From Pleurostoma richardsiae (taxonomy: Eukaryota; Ascomycota; Sordariomycetes; Calosphaeriales; Pleurostomataceae), in the NCBI GenBank assembly GCA_030052745.1, contig JANBVO010000021.1, forward strand, positions 1 through 64,000: a stretch of DNA of 64,000 bases, written 5' to 3'. Every line of letters begins with the position of its first letter. The stretch's first letter is position 1. This document shows positions 54,924 to 64,000 of the stretch, piece after piece. The notes below the pieces were generated by a model. The model ran no database searches. It worked only from the letters and a program-made list of their open reading frames with translations, and was not told where the DNA came from. Both the position numbers and the translations under genes were made by a program.

Positions 54924-57034
54924 GGAGCCGGTTCTTCCTGGCCTTCAGAGGCGTTCGATGGGGGGTGGAAGACGGATGTGGCTGGCAACGATGCAGACCA
55001 GAATTTGTTGGCTGCCGAATTTTACTCCGCGAGAGCCCAAGTTCGGTTGGAGATCGTGTACGAAGTATATTTCGTACCTAGACTGACATGCCAGTTGGGG
55101 CGAGATGGGGTCCCGAGTATCCTTCGGAGCCTCCTTCTACGAGGTCTGTCCATTAGTTACGTAGGATGACAGTAGGTATTCTATACAGCAGAGCAGGTAC
55201 ATCCCAGGGGCACTTGTAGGAACGTGTGACTGCCAGCTGTCAACTCGGAACTTCAACAAAGAGCCGCATCCCCGCCATCTCCCAATGGCGCAAATGGAAG
55301 GCGCGGCTACCACAGTAGTTAAATAGCCCCTCCGCCGACGCGCAAAGCCTGAATTGAGACACGTGCAGCCCCGACTGTACGCCGCGAAGTCATGTGATGC
55401 TGCTCGTGACACCAAACGTCACCACCGCCACCTTGTCCCAAACATCTTGGCGCCCCCCGGCCAGCCTGGATGGACTTCCAGAAGATTGCAATTTCAGGCG
55501 GCCCCTGGTCTCTTTGGGGATGTTTCCGCGTGGATCCCGGGCCCCTAGCCATTGTTTCCTGTAATAGCTCCTACTGGAAATAAATAAAAGAACAGTTACT
55601 AGCAGAAGAATATGCTGTTACTAACGATACCTCAGCGATATAGTGTGCTGATCTGTTAGTAAGGCTAAAGGCTGCTGTTTGTCTATTTCCTCAAATCTTT
55701 CAAACCTGGTGGCCTCCATCTCATTTGCTACCTATCAGCTGGGGCTGTTTCTGCATGAAGTCGCGCAGATCTGCCGTTCCCAGGAGGCCCGTCGAGGCGG
55801 CCTCGTCGGCCTTGAAGGTCACACCGCTGTGCACAGAACCAGAACAAAGGGAACGTCGCATGTTTCTTCACCAGAGACGATGCCTTCTGCAATGCTCTTT
55901 GTCCACACAAGATGATGCTAACAAACAGCAGCCGCACCGAAGGAAGCATCCCGACACCATCCCGAGACACAATGCTCCGGGTTGCTGCATCGGCCCATTT
56001 CTCCTCACACTGCTGAGCTCTCCCCACTTGGAGGCGTTGGCGTCCCGCGTGCCTCCGGGTCTCGTCTGATGGCCCCTGCGGGTTACCGTAGCATTCCAGT
56101 TGACGGTGGAGCACGGCGTCCCGGGGAACACCAGCAATAAGATTGCAGACGAAATGACTCTCATCAGACCATACTTAAATCGATGCTGAACTCCTTCACA
56201 AGCCCCGAGCAAGAGTCTCTCCTGCCTCTGCGACGAGAAAGAAAACCAGGAAACCAAGGAAGATTTCATTGCAGGCACCCGATCCCTTGGCTCTCATCTC
56301 CTCGAGGACATCCCGCTTCGTTTACGCTCCCCGCCAACGCTGCTCCACAACCCTATCCGCGTTACAGAACAAGCGAGTTGCCGACTCCATAAACAATACG
56401 CGGCACCTGAACGCGGCCGGGTTTCTGTATCAGCCTCCACGTTCATTTGGGGCAGAGAAGCGAGCAAACATCATCTACTGTTATTACTCGCTTGCTGCTA
56501 TCAAGCAAGCCCGCCCAGGCTGACAGGCTCCCCTTCTCTGCGACGGTACATTGCCTTAACGGCTGTTTGATTAGTTGGGTCTGCTGTCCCCGGCCTAGCT
56601 CCATCTCCATCCAGTGTGCGCGCTGGGGTCTAGCACCAATGATAGGGGGACGAGGATGTCGCGGCCTCTCATCTCCTAAATAACCAACCTCCTTCTCCAT
56701 GACTGCAGTCTTCCTTCTGCAAATTTGCTTTCTGTCGACCTGCTCCAACATTCTCTTACATGACGGGCAACTGAACCACTTCAAGGCTCTCGTCGTCGCC
56801 GCCAGAAGAACGACTCCGACCTGGAGGCAGCGCCCGCGGCGTAGCCACCACACCGCTCCTTGCCACAACAACAGAAGACGCCGCGCCTCTTCTCTAACCT
56901 GCCGCCCGGCCTTTCTGCAGCAGGTTTCTCACTCGTTCGCATCCTCCAAGATAACGTCTTCAAGGCAGCAGAGCCGTCGTCGCAAACTCGTAGACAGAGC
57001 TGTGCTGGAGCAGATTCTTACACTACAAGACACT
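54924..57034. promoter_or_regulatory. Long upstream region between divergent genes
   Basis: 2.1 kb between the BRCT gene and the DUF4048 gene. It is AT-rich at about 55560-55690 and pyrimidine-rich nearer the DUF4048 start. A frame open from 56699 continues into the DUF4048 protein, but its residues look like translated leader. No separate gene, RNA gene or repeat recognised. Confidence 0.5.
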
Positions 57035-58704
57035 ATGGAGGAGCAGGCACTGTCCCACCCAGCACCTCCACCGCGAGCCTACATGGGCACAGGGTTTGAG
57101 GAGCATCCAATTGAGCGCATTTCTTCAGCAGAGGCCATGCCTCCACCACCTACACCGGCTCCGGCGTCGTCGTCAGAAGAGCACGAGGCGCGGTCCTCGT
57201 TCGAGTCGCGCTCCTCTCGCTCTACGTCGTCCGCCTCGAGAAACACCAACAGGTTGTCCCTGACGCTTCCAATTGCGCCGCCAACAAGCCTCCCATCACG
57301 GCCAACACCAGTTTCAACAGGTGTGCCGTCTTGCCCTCCCACGCCAAGTGACTCAGGTCTTATGTCGCCCACCGACTCCAATGATTTCATCATTGCCATC
57401 GCTGCTCAAGAAAGGCGGGTGCTCGAGCTGCGTGAGGAGCTCAACCGAGCCGAGCTAGACTTGAAGCAGCTGAAGAAGCAATGGACGCATCATGAAGCTC
57501 ACAAGAAGAGGCAAGATGCTAGGAAAGCAGACCCTCTACGACCTCTCGTCGTTGCACAGACAAATACCCCCAATGCCGGCGGTGAAGGCGACGCTACGGC
57601 GTCACGCACTGTTGACATCGACAGGAGAAGGGCCCTGCTTCTAGGCCAGCAGAGCAACCAGAGCACGCCGACTTCGGGACGAAGACGCGTCATCCGCGGC
57701 GGCCACACACGGGCACTCTCTCTTCTGTCCCCTGTCAAGACTGGCGATGCTTTCTCAGTCCTAGAAGATTCCCCCGAGACAGGACGGCTACCCATGAAGG
57801 ATTCGGAGCCGCATCTCCAGAACCTGGCGAGGCATGCCCCGATCACAGCCGCCCAGCTATCCAAGCGTGCATCATGGGCTCCGCGCTCTGTCCACCCAGC
57901 AGCTTCCCAGGGCGTGAAACAGATCGCAGAAGACTTCAAGGCAGGTCTCTGGACTTTCGTGGAAGACCTGCGGCAAGCTACAGTGGGCGACGAGCCGATC
58001 AATGGAGGTGGCCTGCCGATGCGTAGAATTGATAGCAACGCTCGGTCGCCCTCAGCGAGAGACTACAGTGGTGACCAGGATACCATTCGGGCATCGGCCT
58101 CCCATGCACGGCCTCACGTCGCCAACGCCTTCAACGACACTCCGACCCCAGCATCCAAGCACGTGGACGCTATGGCGAGGGAAGAAGATGGTGCGAATCA
58201 CAAGCGGGTGATAAGCAAGGCCGAGAGCAAGGCGACGAAGCGCTTCTCTTGGACGCCTCTGTCGATGGATTCGCTCGATGATAACGACTGGTCGAATTGG
58301 GACACACCGACCGCCAAATCGCCCAGGTGGAGCGGCACGACCGTGAACGGGGACATCATTCCCGCCATCCCGGAAGGTGGCGATGAGAACACAACCCCTC
58401 TGTGAGACTCACCTCGTTTCCTCGGCACTCTCTCTATCTACACCACCCCGAATACCCTTTGCAGACTGGGGACTAATCACGATTCTCTACACCGCTCTGC
58501 AGGAAGAAGAAGTCCTCGACCGAGCCCGCCGCTCCGACGTCTCCCTCGTCTCTCAAGCTCGAGGAGCTCTCACTGGGCGTCCTGAACCGCCTGTCGCCGG
58601 GCAACATCAAACGCACCGCGTCCGACTTCATGAAGGAGTGGGAGAAGAGCCTGTCGCCGCCGCCTGAGCCGATTACCTTCGCCGCCAAGGAGAAGGGCAC
58701 GTGA
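57035..58704 (+). CDS. DUF4048 domain protein
   Basis: About 522 aa in two exons (57035-58401, 58503-58704). It is a fungus-specific, mostly disordered Ser/Thr/Pro-rich protein. Recognisable family blocks are NRLSLTLPIAPP, then PTDSNDFIIAIAAQERRVLE leading into a 40-residue coiled coil (LREELNRAELDLKQLKKQW), a central block VKQIAEDFKAGLWTFVEDLR, and at the C-terminus LGVLNRLSPGNIKRTASDFM, EWEKSLSPP. The function is not known. The second exon is essential, since it carries the conserved C-terminal block. An upstream start at 56699 is in frame but unlikely. Confidence 0.85.
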
Positions 58705-59572
58705 GAGACGACAAATGTGCTCTGTACATAACCCGATATCCGACTGTACATACAACACTTCACCCTGAGGAGGGAGATATGAGGGGTATACATAGAAAGG
58801 GGAGCCAGTGGTCTCTACTGCTTTCGCATACATAGAGGAGGAGCGCTTGCATATTATTGCCATTGAAGCGAGAAGGCTTTTTGCTTAGGAGGGTTACCCA
58901 CAGTTGATGAAGACAGGGCAACCTGTTTGGATGATGGGTAGTGACAAGTGGCAGAGAGCCATTGTGGGAGTCTTGTCGGGCTGTCGACTGGATGGATGAT
59001 ACGGACACGGTTGGTCTCGGGCGGGTCGTTCCTCGGCTCACCTGTTGGCCGAAATCTGCCCATTCTGTAATGCCTCGGAACAGTAGGCCTGTGTCTGGGT
59101 ACTGTCCTTCGAGGAGAATGTTGATGGATCTGGGGGTTGGGTCGCTTAATAACGATACGATAATGACCATCATGATGAATGAGAAGATATTTGGAGAAGA
59201 TCGCTCTCGCTGTCCCTTGTTGCTGTTGCATATACCCCCGAGTCCTGCCTTTATCAAAAGGGACGGACACGTTGACTTCACAAGAGAAGACGAATGGAGC
59301 CGCCGCCAGAAACACCTCAAAAAGAACCAGTAACACCGTCTCGTCCGTATAATGGCGGGTAGTACAATGTAGGGGCAGCACTACGAGCAAACATCATCCA
59401 TCACCATAGCTCGTCTACAGAGGACTTCCGAGTCACGGTATACATCTATATTGTCTCCTCGCCCGAAATGTTACGTACAAAATCGCGCGGGGAATGAAAC
59501 CTGGAACACAGCAGCGGCATCCATGCATGCACCCAATCCGTACATAATTCAAATCACACCTCCTCGCCATGT
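58705..59572. other. Intergenic between convergent genes
   Basis: 868 bp between the DUF4048 and vma1 3' ends. Only short open frames; nothing recognised. Confidence 0.5.
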
Positions 59573-61848
59573 TTACTCATCCATCACAGACGCGAACTTG
59601 TCCAGCATAGCCTGCTGTATCGCCTCATACTAGAATAGCCCTTGTCAGCAGCTGCGCTTTCACTGGATGAGTTAATGCTGTATCCCTTACCTTCTTGCAG
59701 ATCACCTCCTCCCCGTCGCTGGGCACCTCGAACTTCAGACTACGCAGCTGGGCCTGCAGTTCCTGCGTGGCCTCGCGCACCTTCTGCCAGCTCTGGCCCT
59801 GGGCGATGGCCTTCTGCGCCTCGTCGTGGAAGCCGACCATGAGCTTCATCATCCACTCCGTCTTCCAGATGGGGCAGAACTGATCGTAGTCAGAGTAGCC
59901 GTTCTGCTGCAGGAAGTCCTCCTTGATGAGCGTGGCCATGTCCAGCGTGATCTTGTCCGGGTCCGACAGCGCCGACTTGCCCACCAGCTGCACCACCTGG
60001 TCCAGCTCCTCCGAGTCTGACAGCAGCTGTCGGATGCGGTCGCGCAGCCGCGGGAACTCAGGGAAGTCCTTCTCGTACCACTTGTCCAGCACCGTCATGT
60101 ACTTGGAGTACGAAAGCGACGTGTTGATGGAGGGGAAGTGCTTGCGCTGCGCCAGCTTCTTATCCAGACCCCAGAAGACCTGGACGATACCGAGGGTGGC
60201 CGAGGTGACAGGGTCCGAGAAATCACCACCGGGCGGGGACACAGCACCGACGATGCTCACACTGCCCTCGCGCTGCGGGGAGCCAAGCGCCTCGATCTTG
60301 CCGGCTCGCTCGTAGAAGGAGGCCAGCTTAGCACTAAGGTAGGCGGGGAAACCCTGGTCAGCAGGCATTTCACCCAGACGACCGGAGATTTCTCGCAGAG
60401 CCTCGGCCCAGCGCGACGAAGAGTCCGCCATCATGGCGACGTTCATGCCCTGGTCACGGAAGTACTCGGCAACGGTGATACCGGTGTAGATAGAGGCTTC
60501 TCGGGCAGCGACAGGCATATTGGATGTGTTGGCGATGAGTGTCGTGCGCTTCATGATAGGCTCCTTGCGGCCCTCGACCTCGATAGATAGCTCCGGGAAG
60601 TCCTTCAGGACTTCAGCCATCTCGTTGCCTCGCTCACCGCAGCCCACGTACACGATGACGTCTGAGTTGGAGAACTTGGAGACAGACTGGCTAATGACAG
60701 TCTTGCCACATCCGAAAGCACCAGGGATGGCAACAGTTCCACCCTGGACGCTGGGGAAGAGGGCGTCCAACACACGCTGTCCGACCAGGAACGGCTTGTT
60801 GGCGGAGTGCTTCTCCGTCACGGGACGCGGCACTCGGACGGGCCAGGACTGCATCATGCCGTAGGTCGACTTCTTGCCATCGAACTCCACCTCGAGTATC
60901 TTCTCGTCGACGGTGTAGCTGCCCTTAGAGGCGATCTTGGTGATGGTTCCGCGGGCGCGGGGCGGGAACAGGATCTTGTGGACGGTGATGAAGGAGTTCT
61001 CGTAGACCGTGCCCCAGACGTCGCCGCCGGAGATGTGGTCGCCAACCTTCATGGTGGGCGTGAAATCCCACTTCTTGGTTCGGTCGAGAGCGGGCAGGGC
61101 GATACCTCTCGGGATGTAGATGCTCTTGGCCATCTCCGAGATCTTCTCCAGTGGTCTCTGGATACCGTCGTAGATGTTGTTGAGCAGACCGGGGCCGAGC
61201 TCGACGGACAGGGGCTTGCCCGTCCGCAAGACAGGGTCGCCGACCGTGACACCGGCTATTCGCACATTATGGTCAGTATCCCCAGTATTCAAGTAGCATC
61301 CAGCTGTGTCAGGTGTGGCAAGTCGTACCGGTCTCCTCATAGACCTGAATAGTCGCCTGGTCGCCACTGATTCTAATGACTTCGCCGACTAGCTGGTCGT
61401 GACCGACTCTCACCTGGGCTATGTTAGCCTCCTTCCACTGTTCCGGCTGCCTCCCGTTGGATTCATCATACCAGCTCGTACATAGCAACACCAATCATGT
61501 CCTCGGCGATGACGACGGGCCTAGATGGAGTCATTTAGCAGCTGGTCGAGCAGACGAAGATATCGATCGGAAGGCTGTGGGCACGAACCCGGACACAGAG
61601 TAGATCTTGCCTGCAGGCGACAGTCAGGTCAGCACGAGCTTGACGAGGGGGGATGGACGCCGGGGGGGAGGGCTCACCATGATGGATCTCATGATCACCG
61701 TCCGTCGCAGGTTTCTAGATGACGGGGTGGACGGGTCAGCACCTGGAGACGTTGGCTCCTTGCGGGGCAGCATGGGTGATGTCTGGAATAATGATGATGA
61801 TGATTTATGAGCGAATAACGTGGAGGCGGCGAGGCTTACCGGAGCCAT
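59573..61848 (-). CDS. vma1: V-type H+-ATPase catalytic subunit A (Vma1)
   Basis: About 608 aa in seven exons: 61848-61840, 61782-61743, 61610-61589, 61520-61472, 61413-61329, 61255-59691, 59629-59573. The first two are tiny, and the extent of exon 2 is the least certain. The A subunit hydrolyses ATP in the V1 head to drive protons into vacuoles. Motifs: [20 protein letters not shown], the non-homologous region with [14 protein letters not shown], the P-loop [43 protein letters not shown] and [16 protein letters not shown]. The P-loop, where yeast VMA1 carries its intein, is uninterrupted. The last exon gives [18 protein letters not shown]. Sequence matches Neurospora vma-1 closely from memory. 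Confidence 0.95.
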
Positions 61849-63176
61849 CTTGGGCGCAGCAATTGGAGGGGGAGCAGGGTCTGCAGGCAGAGAAATGGAG
61901 GGAATGGGAGGAGGAGAAGCAGAGGATGTTGTGGGCGACGATGGGGCGGAGGGCGGAGGTGAGAATCGAGGTGAAGAGGCAGCTGGAGACGGAGAGGTCA
62001 AGGCGGACGGCAGTGGCTGCTGAGAAGCTACCTGCACCTCCACCTCCACCTCCACCTGCAGAGCTGCTGCTGCTGCGACTAGCTCGGGAGCCTCCTGTTG
62101 GTTGGCTGCCGCTGGCGCTGCCGCCGCCGCTGATGATGTAGCTCCAGCCTGGCCCTGCTCGCCCGCGTGCACCAGCAAATCCACCAGCGACGGCCGCGCC
62201 TTCAACCGCGGGCGCAGGCCAAGCTGCATATAAAGGACAGCGCTCTCTCTGGAATTTCTGTGCTGTGAGGGCGAGAAAACGCTCTCTGTCGCCGCATCAA
62301 AACGCACTGACGTGGGAAAATGTTGTGGTGGGGGAAGGAGGCCGCGCAGGCTGACGGTAGGGGCCCCGGCATGTGTACCTCTCCCTCCGATTTACCCGCC
62401 GGAGGTACTTCGCACTCGCTGCCTAATAAAGTGACGGTATTCCGTACATCCATCTACACAACCCCCTGCCAATAACACGCATGAGCCGACGTTCACTCAT
62501 CAATGCCGCCCCCAGAGACCAGGAACAGCTTGATTACTCTGCTTCGCCGTCTCGCACCCCATAAGTCGCTCTCCCTCTGTCTGTTCTTCCTGTGTTCGGC
62601 GTGTTTGATCTACCGAGTTACCTCGATTCCACTCGGGTTCCCGGGCATGCGGCGAGTGCCATGGAAACTCTCCAGGATGTGCTCAATGTGCTCCATGCCA
62701 GGACTATCCTTCCGTCTCGACTACGTCCGGACAAGGCGACTCCTGTTATGCAGGTCGACTTTGCCCAGCCTCTCTAAGATCTCTCCTTGTAGACTGTCAT
62801 TGAGTAAAGGGACTCTATGTTCTCCCGGTTGAGAAAGGCATATGCGATACAGCAAGTGGGCACAAACAAGTGGACGACCACCGCTCGAGGGCAAGAATAG
62901 GCTTCACTTCCCAGAGGCTAGGTCCTCCGCTTGCTACCGTATGGTCTGCCTACCTAGGTACTTTTTCGTTCTTAGAAAAGTAGCACGCAGTTGCTTCCCA
63001 GGCCTTCTTCGACCACCTTGTCACTAAGAAACACAGGCACAGAACAAGATGCATAGGTATAATCGACAGCCAAGGTCTATAGACATTATTCTAAACGTTC
63101 ACAGATATATACTAGGCGGGATTCATACATCCCATATGCAGAAATTCCGGTTTCCCTATATCCAACCCCCTCCCCC
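61849..63176. other. Upstream region of vma1 and 3' flank of the next gene
   Basis: 1.33 kb without a firmly supported gene. The part near vma1 is GC-rich and open on both strands. On minus, a frame from 62307 runs in phase through the vma1 ATG (MRFDAATESV at its start, then Ala/Pro/Ser-rich, including RPRLKARPSLVDLLVHAG). On plus, 61719-62141 encodes an Arg/Glu-rich helix. Neither can be confirmed by eye. Confidence 0.4.
62035..62056. repeat. CCTCCA hexamer repeat
   Basis: About three and a half tandem CCTCCA units in the GC-rich leader region of vma1. Confidence 0.8.
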
Positions 63177-64000
63177 TTAATCCACCACCCCCTCCGCTCT
63201 CCTCCGCTCCCCGTCCCTCACCCTCTCCTCCAACACCTCCAGCGCCTCCCTCCTAACCACCAGACTCCCCAGCGTCGCCCTTGAGACCGACACCCCACAC
63301 TCGTCCACGTGCGCCCCCGGGCCCATCTCGCTCCTCCTCGTGAAGTGCACCCCGGGCGTCAGCGTCGCGCAGTTATCCTGCGCCCGGCCCCCGCGCAGCG
63401 CGCAGATCTCCGCCGCCACGCACGACCCCGTGCACGTGTCCCCGGCCTTCCACCCGCGGCTCTTGCGCGCGTTGTACGCGTCGAAGGCCGCCTGGTCAGC
63501 CTCCAGGGCGGCGGTGACGTTGTGCCAGAAGGCCGGGGACAGCTCCTCCCTGGTCCAGGAGGCGTTGGGGGAGGAGGAGGACTGGGAGAGGGGCGGCGAG
63601 ACGAGGGGCCCGTAGGCGTCCCGGGCGGAGTAGTACTTCGTCCAGGAGGGGCCGGCGGCGGACTGGAAGGACGGGTCGGTCATGTCGGCGATGTAGGTCG
63701 TCGCGTCTAGGACGGCGAAGGTCACGGGGTCGACGTCGTACACACGGAAGGCCGGATGGCCGGACATGGGCATCAAGGACGGGGCGATGTAAGAAGTCAT
63801 GACGGCGGCGGAGTGGGTGCGGTTCTCGTAGGAGGAGTAATGGATCTCGAAGTGGTCGACGTGGGTGTGGCCTTCTCGGCTTGGTGGTCAGGACTGCTAA
63901 TTTAATCCAGGGTGAACACATGGGGTCTTACCGAAAAACATGGCTGCGATGGTCGCATCGTAGCGGTTGACGATCTGGTCGAAGTAGTTTGACCTGGAGA
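63177..64000 (-). CDS. Acid sphingomyelinase-like metallophosphoesterase, 3' part
   Basis: The gene runs off the right edge, so only the C-terminal 255 or so residues are present (beyond 64000 to 63932, intron 63931-63872, then 63871-63177). The visible part has the metal-binding FFGHTHVDHFE split by the intron, then YIAPSLMPMSGHPAFRVYDV and FAVLDATTYIADM, all hallmarks of the acid sphingomyelinase branch of calcineurin-like phosphoesterases. The C-terminal domain holds several Cys pairs (GDTCTGSCVAAEIC), as in secreted or vacuolar forms. It would cleave sphingomyelin-like or related phosphodiesters in an acidic compartment. The signal peptide and saposin part are outside the window. Confidence 0.88.

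Noticed and set aside
60700-60770. Possible intein in Vma1
   Set aside because: The P-loop region reads straight through ([12 protein letters not shown]), with no inserted Hint or endonuclease sequence.
62503-62832. Plus-strand frame with a hydrophobic stretch (LCLFFLCSACLIY)
   Set aside because: No homologue recognised, no splice partner, ordinary composition for an intergenic region; probably chance.

Overview
The window is nuclear DNA of a filamentous ascomycete, most likely a Sordariomycete. The reasons are many short GT-AG introns (mostly 45-120 nt, often with CTAAC/CTGAC branch points), Zn2Cys6 regulators with the fungal-specific domain, F-box and DUF6594 proteins, a short NcKin3-like kinesin-3, and full-length Vma1, Ypt7, Trs31, Pol12 and Gda1. 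Gene models below were spliced by hand. In each case the exon lengths sum to a multiple of three, which is the main internal check.

Bases 1 to about 20.7 kb look accessory. In order: an unresolved spliced gene at the left edge; two divergently transcribed Zn2Cys6 transcription factors; an F-box protein; a divergent MFS transporter/amidohydrolase pair sharing a promoter with three GATAAG motifs in 55 bp; a divergent CYP504-like P450/short-chain dehydrogenase pair; a DUF6594 membrane protein; and a fungal protein with two retropepsin-like folds. The four enzyme and transporter genes (9.1-16.7 kb), with two regulators beside them, look like a small catabolic cluster.

From about 21 kb to 37.6 kb lie mostly conserved cell-biology genes: an SLC35F5/Thi74-like transporter, Ypt7 (Rab7), a MoxR/Mg-chelatase-like protein without a visible P-loop, Gda1 guanosine diphosphatase, a PPPDE-thioredoxin-PUL fusion, a kinesin-3, a class II (4EHP-like) eIF4E, a small protein whose start codon is its own exon, and TRAPP subunit Trs31.

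A second, looser patch follows at 37.6-42.2 kb. It holds a degenerate repeat tract, a secreted type-B carboxylesterase and a 104-bp inverted repeat (foldback). From 42.2 kb to the right edge the core genes resume: a Pdr16/Sec14-like lipid transfer protein, Pol12 (DNA polymerase alpha B subunit), MFAP1, an uncharacterised coiled-coil protein, pICln, a Rad9/Crb2/53BP1-type BRCT checkpoint mediator, a DUF4048 protein, V-ATPase subunit A (Vma1, no intein), and the 3' part of an acid sphingomyelinase-like gene cut by the window edge.

I found no rRNA, convincing tRNA, CRISPR array or recognisable retroelement. The most unusual items are the tandem retropepsin-like protein, the PPPDE-Trx-PUL fusion, the P-loop-less MoxR homologue, the GATA-controlled catabolic cluster and the foldback element.
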